Of a stretch of 64,000 nucleotides of DNA, positions 7,644 to 16,309 are shown in pieces (position 1 is the first letter of the stretch; each line of letters starts with the position of its first letter). A program made the position numbers and the translations under genes. This DNA comes from Njordibacter sp905182035 (GTDB lineage Bacteria; Pseudomonadota; Gammaproteobacteria; Pseudomonadales; Balneatricaceae): NCBI RefSeq assembly GCF_047730075.1, contig NZ_CP159831.1, positions 434,001-498,000 of the forward strand, given 5' to 3'. The notes beneath the pieces were generated by a model that worked only from the letters and a program-made list of their open reading frames with translations, made no database searches and was not told where the DNA came from.

Positions 7644-8858
7644 TTAAACGTACTTAGTAAACACCAAACTGGCGTTAGTACCACCAAAACCAAAGCTGTT
7701 AGACATTACAGTGGTTAATGCCACATTGTTCTGCTTCTTGGTAATAACAGGCATGCCGTTGGCACCTTCATCTAATTCGTCTATGTTGGCAGAAGCTGCA
7801 ATAAAGTTATTGGCCTGCATTAACAGGCTGTATATCGCTTCTTGCACACCTGCAGCGCCCAAAGAGTGGCCTGTGAGTGATTTAGTAGAAGTAATTGGCG
7901 GGCAGCTGTCACCAAATACAGATTTCACTGCCTTGAGTTCCTGTATGTCACCAGCTGGTGTGCTGGTGCCATGGGCATTGATGTAATCAATTGGTTTGTC
8001 CATAGTGCTCAAGGCTTGTTGCATACAGCGCATCGCGCCTTCACCAGAAGGTGAAACCATATCATAGCCATCTGAAGTGGCACCGTAGCCAACTAGTTCT
8101 GCATAGATTTTTGCGCCGCGAGCCTTGGCATGTTCTAGTTCTTCTAGTACTAGCATACCGCCGCCGCCTGAGATAACAAATCCATCACGGTGAGCATCGT
8201 AAGCGCGGGAAGCTTTTGTCGGTGTTTCGTTGTACTTGCTAGACAATGCACCCATGGCATCAAACAACACACTTTGGCTCCAGTGCAGTTCTTCACCGCC
8301 ACCAGCAAAAACGACATCTTGTTTGTTGAGCTGGATCTGTTCCATGGCGTTGCCAATGCAGTGGGCGCTGGTGGAACAGGCAGAAGTAATGGAGTAGTTA
8401 CAACCCTTGATTTTAAAAGGTGTCGCTAAACAGGCAGATACGGTGCTGGCCATGGTGCGGGTAACCCGGTAAGGACCTACACGGCGTAGGCCTTTTTCAC
8501 GCATGCCATCGGCGGCTTCTACAACATTGCCGTTAGAGGCGCCGCCAGAGCCAGCAATCAATCCAGTACGCGGGTTAGACACCTGATCTTCTGTTAAGCC
8601 AGAGTCGGCAATAGCCTGTTGCATGGATAAATAGGCGTACGCAGCGGCATCACCCATAAAACGCATTAATTTGCGGTCAATTAAGCTCGCAAAGTCAATA
8701 TCGACACTGCCTGCTATGTGGCTTTTGAATCCCATTTCTTGGTATTCAGGTTGAAAGCTAATACCTGATTTACCTGCTTGCAGGGATGCTAAAACTTCCT
8801 CTTGATTGTGTCCAATGCAAGATACAATTCCTAATCCGGTAACGACAACACGTCGCAT
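7644..8858 (-). CDS. fabB: 3-oxoacyl-ACP synthase I FabB
   Basis: Condensing enzyme of fatty acid elongation, needed for elongating the unsaturated chain made by FabA. The catalytic triad Cys161 (SACSTSAH), His296 (AHGTSTPAGD) and His331 (TGHSLGAAG) is intact; the length of 404 aa is normal. It is the second gene of a minus-strand fabA-fabB pair separated by 54 bases, the arrangement used in Pseudomonas for the anaerobic unsaturated fatty acid pathway. Confidence 0.98.
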   Translation of the reverse strand: MRRVVVTGLGIVSCIGHNQEEVLASLQAGKSGISFQPEYQEMGFKSHIAGSVDIDFASLIDRKLMRFMGDAAAYAYLSMQQAIADSGLTEDQVSNPRTGLIAGSGGASNGNVVEAADGMREKGLRRVGPYRVTRTMASTVSACLATPFKIKGCNYSITSACSTSAHCIGNAMEQIQLNKQDVVFAGGGEELHWSQSVLFDAMGALSSKYNETPTKASRAYDAHRDGFVISGGGGMLVLEELEHAKARGAKIYAELVGYGATSDGYDMVSPSGEGAMRCMQQALSTMDKPIDYINAHGTSTPAGDIQELKAVKSVFGDSCPPITSTKSLTGHSLGAAGVQEAIYSLLMQANNFIAASANIDELDEGANGMPVITKKQNNVALTTVMSNSFGFGGTNASLVFTKYV

Positions 8859-8912
8859 AATAGACCTCGTTAATGTGCAGTTAGATAATGTGCCTTAGGC
8901 GTCATTAATAGC

Positions 8913-9428
8913 TTAAAAATCGTCTGTACTGGTAAACAATCCAACACGTAAATCTTTGGCGGTGTAGATTTCTCTACCATCCACTTCCATACTGGCGTTG
9001 GCAATACCCATCACTAATTTGCGCTCAATGCAGCGAGTGATATCAATTTTGTAGGTTACTTTTTTAGCAGTGGGTAACACTTGGCCAAAAAACTTAACTT
9101 CGCCACAACCTAAAGCACGGCCGCGGCCTTCGTTGCCTTTCCAACCAAGGTAAAACCCAACGATCTGCCACATAGCGTCTAAACCTAGGCAGCCTGGCAT
9201 TACTGGATCAGTTGGGAAGTGGCAATCAAAGAACCATAGGCCTGGATGAATATCCAACTCTGCAATAATTTGACCTTTATCGTTACTGCCCCCAGTTTCA
9301 GAAATGTGAGTAATACGATCCATCATAAGCATGTTGCCAACGGGTAGGCGTGCATTGCCTAAGCCGAACATTTCGCCATTGCCGCAGGACAATAATTCGT
9401 CACGGTTAAAGGAAGAGGGTCTGCTCAT
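8913..9428 (-). CDS. fabA: 3-hydroxydecanoyl-ACP dehydratase/isomerase FabA
   Basis: Dehydrates 3-hydroxydecanoyl-ACP and isomerises trans-2 to cis-3 decenoyl-ACP, the branch point to unsaturated fatty acids. His70 (FFDCHFPTD) and Asp84 (GCLGLDAMW) match the active site of the E. coli enzyme, and the length of 171 aa is standard. It lies upstream of fabB in the same direction. Two TGGTAAC repeats lie in the leader at 9444-9450 and 9469-9475. Confidence 0.98.
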   Translation of the reverse strand: MSRPSSFNRDELLSCGNGEMFGLGNARLPVGNMLMMDRITHISETGGSNDKGQIIAELDIHPGLWFFDCHFPTDPVMPGCLGLDAMWQIVGFYLGWKGNEGRGRALGCGEVKFFGQVLPTAKKVTYKIDITRCIERKLVMGIANASMEVDGREIYTAKDLRVGLFTSTDDF

Positions 9429-9443
9429 GATTATATTTCCGTA

Positions 9444-9507
9444 TGGTAACTTTGTAGGTAGTACTGTTTGGTAACTAGGGATAATAACTAACTAGAACAG
9501 CATTATA
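9444..9507 (-). promoter_or_regulatory. fabA upstream region: -10 and TGGTAAC direct repeats
   Basis: On the minus strand a TATAAT lies at 9507-9502, without a good -35. Between it and fabA are two identical 7-base repeats (TGGTAAC on the plus strand at 9444 and 9469), start-to-start 25 bases. They could bind a lipid-responsive regulator of the FabR/DesT/FadR kind, but do not match a site I know. Confidence 0.3.
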
Positions 9508-9513
9508 GCATTA

Positions 9514-10482
9514 TTAGTTTTGTCGGGTTAAGGCTAGGGTGCATAAATCAGCTAAGGATGTTTTATAGGGCGAATCATTAAGTGATTCAAGGCAAGTTAA
9601 GGCGTCTTGGGTTTCTTGGCAGGCTCTAGCGTGGGTATAGTTCAAGGAACCACAGCGGCTGAGAATAGATTGAATTTCGCTAATGTGTTCGCAGCTGCCT
9701 TGTCTAATAGCTTTGCGAATGAGTTTGCGTTCATCGTCTGTGGCATGGGCCATAGCATGAATAAGTGGCAAGGTGGGTTTGCCTTCGGCTAAGTCATCAC
9801 CTACATTTTTGCCCATGGTGGCTTGGTCGCCAGCGTAATCCATTAGGTCATCTATTAGCTGAAATGCGATACCAAGATGTCGGCCAAAGCGTCGCAAGGC
9901 GTCTGCTTGTTCGGTGTTGGCTTTAGCTAGTTGAGCACCTGTATGGCTTGCTGCTTCGAATAGCATGGCTGTTTTGCCAAGAATTACGTGTAGATAGTCG
10001 GCTTCGCTTACGTCTGGGTTTTTGGCGTTAAGTAGTTGTAGTACTTCACCTTCTGCGATGACGTTAGTAGCGTTCGATAAGGTATCCATGACATCAACTT
10101 GGCCAATGGAGACCAACATTTGAAAGGCGCGAGAATATAAAAAATCCCCCACGAGCACGCTAGAGGAGTTGCCCCACTTATTATTAGCGGTAGGTTTGCC
10201 ACGCCGCAGATCAGAAGTATCCACCACGTCATCGTGCAGTAATGTGGCAGTGTGGATGAACTCAACGACTGCAGCAAGGGTGATATGTTGGTCTTGTTGG
10301 TAACCACAGGCCCGTGCGGCCAGTAGTACTAATAGTGGCCGTAGGCGTTTACCACCGCTTTCTATGATGTATTGGCCAATTTTTTCCACTAGCGGAACTT
10401 GTGAGCTAAGGTGCTCAATAATGGCAGCATCAACGGCTGTGAAGTCGTCTCTTACTGAAGAGTATAGGTCGGTAGCCTGCAT
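9514..10482 (-). CDS. ispB: Octaprenyl/polyprenyl diphosphate synthase IspB
   Basis: Trans-prenyltransferase that makes the ubiquinone side chain by adding isopentenyl units. The two aspartate-rich metal motifs are present: DDVVD (residues 84-88) followed by LRRGKPT, and LIDDLMD (Asp211, 212, 215). The length of 322 aa is normal. It is divergent from rplU, the conserved gammaproteobacterial arrangement. The ispB stop lies 85 bases from fabA, whose promoter probably overlaps the end of this gene. Confidence 0.96.
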   Translation of the reverse strand: MQATDLYSSVRDDFTAVDAAIIEHLSSQVPLVEKIGQYIIESGGKRLRPLLVLLAARACGYQQDQHITLAAVVEFIHTATLLHDDVVDTSDLRRGKPTANNKWGNSSSVLVGDFLYSRAFQMLVSIGQVDVMDTLSNATNVIAEGEVLQLLNAKNPDVSEADYLHVILGKTAMLFEAASHTGAQLAKANTEQADALRRFGRHLGIAFQLIDDLMDYAGDQATMGKNVGDDLAEGKPTLPLIHAMAHATDDERKLIRKAIRQGSCEHISEIQSILSRCGSLNYTHARACQETQDALTCLESLNDSPYKTSLADLCTLALTRQN

Positions 10483-10652
10483 AGGTTATGCGGAATCGAA
10501 TGTTAGAAAGTTAAGTGCGCCATGCTAGTGAGCTAGAGCTCAAGTGTCAAGGAAAGCGCCAAGTGCAGGTGCAGTATTCTAACGGCTTTTTACATGGCTT
10601 TAAGTATCTGCAAGCGGCCACTAAAAACCCTTAATATACTGCCCTTATGTGC

Positions 10653-10686
10653 TTGTGAATGGGTGTGAGTTAGCGTAATATTACGC
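10653..10686 (+). promoter_or_regulatory. Putative rplU promoter with 14-bp palindrome
   Basis: TTGTGA (10653-10658) and TAATAT (10676-10681) are spaced by 17 bases. The -10 sits inside a perfect palindrome, GCGTAATATTACGC (10673-10686), which could be an operator. The start of transcription would leave a leader of about 120 bases before rplU. Confidence 0.45.
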
Positions 10687-10744
10687 CCCCTGTGACTGGT
10701 CCAACTTGCTCCCTGTCATATGGCACTTTTAAGAACCACTTGTG

Positions 10745-10779
10745 GGCCTTAAAATGCTATTAGCAGCAGGCCTTTTTTT
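10745..10779 (+). terminator. Terminator-like hairpin in the rplU leader
   Basis: GGCCT (10745-10749) pairs with AGGCC (10768-10772). The enclosed stretch forms a second stem, TGCT-ATT-AGCA, and seven T residues follow at once. This is the form of an intrinsic terminator, 32 bases before the rplU start, so it may work as an attenuator. Confidence 0.5.
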
Positions 10780-10811
10780 AGTAGCCGGATCAGCACATAT
10801 TGGAGAAGTGT

Positions 10812-11123
10812 ATGTACGCAGTAATTGTAAGCGGTGGCAAGCAGCACCGTGTAGAAGAGGGTGAAACCCTTAAGCTAGAAAAACTGAACATTGAAGTCGG
10901 CGCTAACGTTGATTTTGACCGTGTGCTTTTGGTAGTCAACGGTGAAGATGTGAAGATCGGCGCCCCTGTTGTTAAAGGTGCTAATGTTTCTGCAGAGATC
11001 GTATCTCACGGTCGCGGCAAGAAAGTGCGCATCATGAAGTTCAAGCGTCGTAAGCACCACATGAAGCAGATGGGTCATCGTCAGTGGTTCACCGAAGTTA
11101 AGATTACTGGCATTAGTGCCTAA
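10812..11123 (+). CDS. rplU: 50S ribosomal protein L21
   Basis: Ribosomal large-subunit protein that contacts 23S rRNA. From ATG 10812 it is 103 aa, the exact usual length; it begins MYAVIVSGGKQHRV and ends with a basic RRKHHMKQMGHRQ region. The start is preceded by GGAGAAG. The frame is open upstream to a TTG at 10800, which would add four residues and is rejected. First gene of the standard rplU-rpmA pair. Confidence 0.99.
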   Translation: MYAVIVSGGKQHRVEEGETLKLEKLNIEVGANVDFDRVLLVVNGEDVKIGAPVVKGANVSAEIVSHGRGKKVRIMKFKRRKHHMKQMGHRQWFTEVKITGISA

Positions 11124-11140
11124 TCGTAAGGAGATAACCC

Positions 11141-11398
11141 ATGGCTCATAAGAAAGCAGGTGGTAGTACTCGTAACGGTCGCGATTCAGAGTCGAAACGC
11201 TTAGGCGTGAAGCGCTTTGGCGGTCAAGCTGTTGCAGCGGGTAACATTCTAGTTCGTCAACGTGGAACTCACTTCCACGCTGGTACAAATGTAGGCTGTG
11301 GTAAAGACCACACCTTGTTTGCTACAGTAACTGGCACCGTTAAGTTTGTAGTTAAAGGTCCTAAAAACCGTAAGTTCGTTACTATCGTACCGGCTTAA
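11141..11398 (+). CDS. rpmA: 50S ribosomal protein L27
   Basis: Large-subunit protein whose N-terminal tail (MAHKKAGGST) reaches the peptidyl-transferase centre. At 85 aa it is full length. An AAGGAG ribosome site lies just upstream. It lies 17 bases after rplU and is followed by a strong intrinsic terminator at 11438. Confidence 0.99.
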   Translation: MAHKKAGGSTRNGRDSESKRLGVKRFGGQAVAAGNILVRQRGTHFHAGTNVGCGKDHTLFATVTGTVKFVVKGPKNRKFVTIVPA

Positions 11399-11437
11399 GG
11401 CTAAGAACCTGAAGAGGCCTTAGGGGTCTTTAAAAAG

Positions 11438-11461
11438 AGCCCCGCCTAGCGGGGCTTTTTT
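11438..11461 (+). terminator. Intrinsic terminator after rpmA
   Basis: AGCCCCGC pairs with GCGGGGCT around a CTA loop, followed by a six-T run. A canonical rho-independent terminator separating rplU-rpmA from obgE. Confidence 0.9.
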
Positions 11462-11575
11462 GTGCTCAGGACGAGCGGTATGCCACAACGCAGGACGTCA
11501 GATGTGTGGCAATTTAAATATTACTGATCAAGGCGCGGAGCCTTTATCTTGCAGCTTGGGCTGTACGGAGAATGT

Positions 11576-12787
11576 ATGAAATTTGTTGACGAAAGTAACG
11601 TCATTGTGGAAGCAGGTAAAGGCGGCAATGGTTGCTTGAGCTTTCGGCGTGAGAAGTACATTCCTCGTGGTGGCCCGGATGGTGGTGATGGTGGTGATGG
11701 TGGCAGTATCTTCGTAGAAGCTGATGAGACTCTCAATACCTTGGTTGACTACCGGTTTCAGCCACGCTACCAGGCTCAGTCTGGTGAATCTGGTAAGGGT
11801 AGTGATTGTACTGGAGGTTCTGGCGAAGACATGACCCTAACGGTTCCTGTTGGGACCACTATCGTTGACCGCGATACGGATGAAGTGCTAGCCGACTTAG
11901 CTGAAGTGGGTCAGGTTGTGAAAGTTGCTCAAGGTGGTTTCCACGGTTTAGGAAATACCCGTTTTAAGTCAAGTGTAAACCGCGCTCCTCGCCAAACCTC
12001 TAACGGTTCTCCTGGTGAAAAGCGTAATCTACGCTTTGAGCTGAAGGTGTTAGCTGACGTGGGTTTGTTGGGGTTGCCTAACGCTGGTAAATCCACCTTT
12101 ATTCGTGCAGTGTCTGCTGCCAAACCCAAAGTGGCAAACTATCCTTTTACCACCCTTACACCTAACCTTGGTGTGGTGAGCATGCAGCGCCATCGTAGTT
12201 TTGTGGTAGCTGATATTCCAGGCCTTATCGAAGGTGCCGCAGAAGGCGCAGGCCTTGGTATTCAATTTCTTAAGCACTTATCTCGCACCAGTTTGCTATT
12301 ACATTTGGTAGACATGGCGCCTTGGGATGACATTACTCCAGCAGAATCGGCCAAAATAATTGTCCGTGAACTAGAGAAATTTAGCCCGGCGTTAGCAGAT
12401 CGTGAGCGTTGGTTGGTACTTAATAAGCTCGATTTAGTGCCAGACGATGAGCGCCAAGAGCTTTGCCAGTCTGTTGTTGATGCGCTGGACTGGAAAGGCC
12501 CAGTATTTGAAATTGCTGCCATTAATAAGCAAGGAACACTAAAACTTGCTGGCGACATCATGGACTACATTGAAGAACGTAATGAGCGCACCCTTGCAGA
12601 CCCAGAATACGCTGCTCAAGAAGAAGAATTGAAGTTGCGTTTGGAGCAAGAAGCTCGTGAACGGGTCCAGCAGTTTAAGCTAGCTCGTCATCAGCAGCGC
12701 CTAGCTGCGCAAGGCAATGCTGATCTTGACGATGAGGACTATGATGACGACGACTATGATGTTGAAGTCGAGTACACCTATGACTAG
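11576..12787 (+). CDS. obgE: Ribosome-assembly GTPase Obg/CgtA
   Basis: Essential GTPase acting in late 50S assembly and stress response. It has a glycine-rich Obg fold (residues 1-160, with GGPDGGDGGDGG repeats), the G domain with P-loop GLPNAGKST at 166-174, and DIPGLIEGA and NKLDLV motifs. An acidic tail rich in Asp and Tyr closes the 403-aa protein. ATG 11576 is chosen over an upstream TTG at 11549 because GGAG lies five bases before it and MKFVDE is the family N-terminus. The last eight bases overlap proB. Confidence 0.98.
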   Translation: MKFVDESNVIVEAGKGGNGCLSFRREKYIPRGGPDGGDGGDGGSIFVEADETLNTLVDYRFQPRYQAQSGESGKGSDCTGGSGEDMTLTVPVGTTIVDRDTDEVLADLAEVGQVVKVAQGGFHGLGNTRFKSSVNRAPRQTSNGSPGEKRNLRFELKVLADVGLLGLPNAGKSTFIRAVSAAKPKVANYPFTTLTPNLGVVSMQRHRSFVVADIPGLIEGAAEGAGLGIQFLKHLSRTSLLLHLVDMAPWDDITPAESAKIIVRELEKFSPALADRERWLVLNKLDLVPDDERQELCQSVVDALDWKGPVFEIAAINKQGTLKLAGDIMDYIEERNERTLADPEYAAQEEELKLRLEQEARERVQQFKLARHQQRLAAQGNADLDDEDYDDDDYDVEVEYTYD

Positions 12788-13904
12788 CCATGTGGTCGCT
12801 GTGAGTGGCCAACGATGGGTGGTTAAGATTGGCAGTGCGTTACTGACCGATGACGGTAAAGGCCTGGATAAGCGGGCCATTGCAGGCTGGGTTGATCAGT
12901 TAGCGCAGTTACGTCAACAGGGTGTAGAAGTTGTATTGGTATCTTCAGGTTCTATTGCCGAAGGTATGGTGCGCTTGGGTTGGACCCAGCGTCCAAAAGA
13001 AATCCATAACCTTCAGGCTGCAGCAGCTGTTGGGCAAATGGGTTTGGTGCAATGTTATGAAGAAAGTTTTTCGCGCCATGGCATGCGCACCGCACAAATT
13101 CTCCTTACCCATGATGATTTAACTCACCGTGAGCGTTATCTTAATGCGCGAGGCACTTTGCGTGCCTTGGTGAGTCATAACGTCATCCCAGTGGTTAATG
13201 AAAATGATACGGTTGTCACGGATGAAATTCGTTTCGGTGATAACGATACTTTGGGTGCCTTGGTAGCTAATTTAGTAGAAGCGGATTTATTGGTCATTCT
13301 TACTGATCAAGATGGCTTGTGCGACAAAGATCCTCGGCAGCATGCCGATGCTAAACTATTGACGCAAGTACACGCTGGTGACCCTGCTCTTATCCATATG
13401 GCTAGTGGATCTGCAGGTAGTTTAGGCAGTGGTGGAATGCTTACAAAAATACAGGCCGCTAAACTTGCTGCTCGCTCAGGCGCCAACACCATTGTTGCTA
13501 ACGGGCGCACTACTGATGTTTTGCAACGCCTGCGCCAAGGCGAAAGCCTAGGGACTTTATTTGTTCCCGATCAAGAACCTCTGTTAGCTCGTAAGCAGTG
13601 GCTTGCTGGCCACCTTAAGGCCAAGGGTGAGTTGCGTTTGGATGCCGGTGCAGCAAGAGTGCTTACTCAGCAAGGTAAGAGTTTGTTAGCTGTGGGTGTA
13701 AGCTTAGTTAAAGGTGATTTTACTCGTGGCGATATGGTGCTAATCCTTGATTCTCATGGCCAAACAATTGCCCGTGGTCTGGTTAATTACTCCTCTCCTG
13801 AAGCCCTCAAAATCATGGGCTTGGCCAGTAATGCAATTGAGGCAACCCTTGGCTATGTTGCAGAGCCTGAACTAATTCATCGCGACAACCTAGTTCTTCT
13901 CTAG
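12780..13904 (+). CDS. proB: Glutamate 5-kinase ProB
   Basis: First enzyme of proline synthesis: phosphorylates L-glutamate using ATP. Amino-acid kinase domain with KIGSALLTDD at the N-terminus, VSSGSIAEG and the NENDTV block, then a C-terminal PUA domain (about residues 275-370), as in the E. coli-type feedback-inhibited enzyme. The start is ATG 12780, overlapping obgE by eight bases; 374 aa is normal. The obgE-proB order is common in Pseudomonas relatives. Confidence 0.97.
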   Translation: MTSHVVAVSGQRWVVKIGSALLTDDGKGLDKRAIAGWVDQLAQLRQQGVEVVLVSSGSIAEGMVRLGWTQRPKEIHNLQAAAAVGQMGLVQCYEESFSRHGMRTAQILLTHDDLTHRERYLNARGTLRALVSHNVIPVVNENDTVVTDEIRFGDNDTLGALVANLVEADLLVILTDQDGLCDKDPRQHADAKLLTQVHAGDPALIHMASGSAGSLGSGGMLTKIQAAKLAARSGANTIVANGRTTDVLQRLRQGESLGTLFVPDQEPLLARKQWLAGHLKAKGELRLDAGAARVLTQQGKSLLAVGVSLVKGDFTRGDMVLILDSHGQTIARGLVNYSSPEALKIMGLASNAIEATLGYVAEPELIHRDNLVLL

Positions 13905-14056
13905 GCCAGTGACTCTTTAACGGTGCTGAAGGTATAGAAGAACTATTGGGCGGCAAAGAATCAATTGAGTTGAGGCAATAGTTTGAGTGATAAAATGCCG
14001 GTGGCTAAGTAAGCTCAGGTTACCTAAAGTGATCTTTGTACGCCTAATTTGGGCAC

Positions 14057-14083
14057 AAAAAAACCAGCTTTAGCCGGTTTTTT
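14057..14083 (-). terminator. Intrinsic terminator after rpsT
   Basis: On the minus strand CCGGCT/AGCTGG form a stem followed by a T-run; the plus strand also ends in T residues, so it may act in both directions for proB and rpsT. The remainder of 13905-14100 shows no gene. Confidence 0.8.
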
Positions 14084-14100
14084 ATAAACCTTATAATAAA

Positions 14101-14361
14101 TTATAAAGCTTTGATTTTTGAACTTAGACGACTCTTATGGCGAGCAGCTTTATTCATGGTATAAATGCCTTTAGAGACACTCTTGTCCATGATAGATACG
14201 GCAGTTGCGTACGCGGCTTGGGCAGCTTCTTTGTCACCAGTTTCAATAGCAGCGATAACTTTCTTTAAGTATGTGCGTGCCATGGAGCGCAGGCTTGCGT
14301 TATGACTGCGACGTTTTTCTGCCTGGCGAGCGCGTTTCTTTGATCCAGCGGAATTGGCCAC
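14101..14361 (-). CDS. rpsT: 30S ribosomal protein S20
   Basis: Primary 16S-binding protein of the small subunit, 86 aa, highly basic. It begins with MANSAGSKKRARQ and carries the SLRSMARTYLKKV helix. The start codon is GTG (14361-14359) after a GGAG site; rpsT of E. coli also uses a weak start, which helps its own translational feedback. It has its own promoter at 14448-14476 and terminator, and is divergent from murJ as in Pseudomonas. Confidence 0.98.
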   Translation of the reverse strand: MANSAGSKKRARQAEKRRSHNASLRSMARTYLKKVIAAIETGDKEAAQAAYATAVSIMDKSVSKGIYTMNKAARHKSRLSSKIKAL

Positions 14362-14447
14362 GATCTGGCTCCTATATAAATATAATTAAAAGCTTAAAAT
14401 AAAGTGTTAAACACAAGATTTATAGCAGGGTGTTTATGAGGTGCGAA

Positions 14448-14476
14448 ATTATTCCCGTTTGGGCGCCTCTTGTCAA
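14448..14476 (-). promoter_or_regulatory. rpsT promoter
   Basis: On the minus strand a perfect TTGACA (14476-14471) and AATAAT (14453-14448) are separated by 17 bases, a strong sigma70 promoter about 85 bases upstream of rpsT. Confidence 0.75.
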
Positions 14477-14606
14477 CTTAGATTGGGCCTTTTTGTTATA
14501 AATATCAGTTCATTTTAAGGTTTTTGCGTTAACATGGGATAAATCATCCGTAAGCAGACAAAAATAATGCACTTTTTGTCCTGTAATTAATAATTTATAG
14601 GGATCT

Positions 14607-16193
14607 ATGAGTTCTTATTCGTCATCTAACCTGTCTTCACCGAACCCATCTAAGGGTGCAAAAGGTTTGCTGGGTTCCAGTCTTATCGTAGCCAGTATGA
14701 CGATGTTATCTAGGATCTTGGGTTTGGTGCGGGATGTGGTTATCGCCACCTTATTTGGTGCAGGTTCCCATGCCGATGCGTTTTTTGTAGCTTTTAAAAT
14801 CCCCAACTTCTTACGCAGACTGTTTGCCGAAGGTGCGTTTAATCAGGCCTTTGTGCCCGTGCTGGCAGAAATGAGTCAGCAGGATAACAAACAACTCCTT
14901 AAAGCCATGGTCAGTAAGGTGGCCGGAAGCTTGCTGATGGTATTGAGTGTGATCACTGTGATCGCTTTGGTTGCTGCGCCGGTGTTGGCTTTGGTATTTG
15001 CACCAGGGTTTGCAGGCGATGGTGGTAAATTAGGCTTAACTGCAGATATGTTGCGTATTACCTTTCCTTACTTATTGCTGATATCCATGACTGGTTTTTT
15101 AGGTAGTTTATTAAACCATGCTAAACGGTTTGTCATTCCAGCGCTCACTCCTGTATTGCTCAATGTGAGTTTAATAACGGCGGCCCTTTGGCTCGCGCCA
15201 CAAATGACCATACCAGTGATGGCATTGGCTTGGGGTGTGTTGGCTGCTGGTATTTTGCAATTAGCCTTGCAGTTGCCTTTTGTGGCTCAGTTGGGCTTGT
15301 TGGTGCGCCCACGCCTTGGATTTAGTGATACACGCGTAAAACAAGTGATGAAATTGATGCTGCCTGCTATGTTTGGTGTGTCAGTAGCGCAAATTAATTT
15401 GTTATTAGACACAGTACTGGCGTCTTTGTTGCAAAGTGGCAGTGTGTCCTGGTTATATTATTCGGATAGGCTGATGGAGTTGCCGTTAGGTGTGTTTGGC
15501 ATCGCTATCGCTACGGTTATTCTGCCTGGGTTATCCCAAAGGCATGCATCAAAATCACCTCAAGCATTTAGTGATACGATAGATTGGGCCTTACGTATGG
15601 TGTTGTTGGTTGGTGTGCCCGCAGCAATTGCTTTGGGACTGTTGGCTGAGCCGCTGGTAGCGACGCTATTTCACTACGGCGCTATGGGTGATCAAGACGT
15701 GCTGTTTAGTGCTGCCAGTTTACGTGCTTATGCCCTTGGTTTGCTATTTTTTATGTTGATTAAAGTGTTGGCTCCAGGTTACTTTGCACGACAAGATATG
15801 AAAACACCTGTGCGTATTGGTATTTGGGCTATGGCGAGCAACATGTTATTGAATTTGTTGTTGGTTTGGCAGTTTGCCCACGTGGGTTTAGCTATGGCCA
15901 CCTCCTTGTCTGCGTTACTAAATGCGGTGCTTTTGGGTTTTGGGTTATATCGTCAAAAAATTTGGCAGCCCTGTGTCGGTTGGGGAATATTTTCATTACG
16001 CATATTGCTAGCTAGTGGGGCACTATGTGGTGTTATTTACCTCACTTTTCAACCTGTTCAAAGGTGGCTTGTGTGGGGCTTATGGCAGCGGGTAGAGCAG
16101 TTAGCGATAATCGTGGTTCTGGGTATTTTGGCCTATGGCATTGGGCTAGTGTTAATGGGTCTTCGGTGGCGGCATTTACAGGGCCCAAAATAG
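14607..16193 (+). CDS. murJ: Lipid II flippase MurJ
   Basis: Inner-membrane MOP-superfamily protein that flips lipid II for peptidoglycan synthesis. The 528-aa sequence shows about 14 hydrophobic segments and the N-terminal signature SRILGLVRDVVIATLFG, then ADAFFVAFKIPNFLRR, containing the central-cavity arginines. ATG 14607 follows an AGGG site. It precedes ribF, as in many gammaproteobacteria where rpsT-murJ-ribF-ileS-lspA are contiguous. Confidence 0.97.
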   Translation: MSSYSSSNLSSPNPSKGAKGLLGSSLIVASMTMLSRILGLVRDVVIATLFGAGSHADAFFVAFKIPNFLRRLFAEGAFNQAFVPVLAEMSQQDNKQLLKAMVSKVAGSLLMVLSVITVIALVAAPVLALVFAPGFAGDGGKLGLTADMLRITFPYLLLISMTGFLGSLLNHAKRFVIPALTPVLLNVSLITAALWLAPQMTIPVMALAWGVLAAGILQLALQLPFVAQLGLLVRPRLGFSDTRVKQVMKLMLPAMFGVSVAQINLLLDTVLASLLQSGSVSWLYYSDRLMELPLGVFGIAIATVILPGLSQRHASKSPQAFSDTIDWALRMVLLVGVPAAIALGLLAEPLVATLFHYGAMGDQDVLFSAASLRAYALGLLFFMLIKVLAPGYFARQDMKTPVRIGIWAMASNMLLNLLLVWQFAHVGLAMATSLSALLNAVLLGFGLYRQKIWQPCVGWGIFSLRILLASGALCGVIYLTFQPVQRWLVWGLWQRVEQLAIIVVLGILAYGIGLVLMGLRWRHLQGPK

Positions 16194-16252
16194 GCCCAAA
16201 TATCGCCTTCTAATAAGCGGTTTCTAAGTCGCAAAATGAGTCCGGTCTGGTA

Positions 16253-16258
16253 TATAAT
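16253..16258 (+). promoter_or_regulatory. Putative -10 box before ribF
   Basis: A TATAAT in a TGGTATATAATGC context, 52 bases before ribF, without a clear -35. A 15-base inverted repeat, GAGGtCA-A-TGgCCTC (16279-16293), lies just after it in the presumed leader. Confidence 0.35.
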
Positions 16259-16309
16259 GCAACGCTTACTTTTTGCTGAGGTCAATGGCCTCAAATTTGA
16301 CGAGTGTTT

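Noticed and set aside
16194..16309. FMN riboswitch before ribF
   Set aside because: The 116-base gap is too short and lacks the conserved RFN-element blocks; only a small inverted repeat is present.
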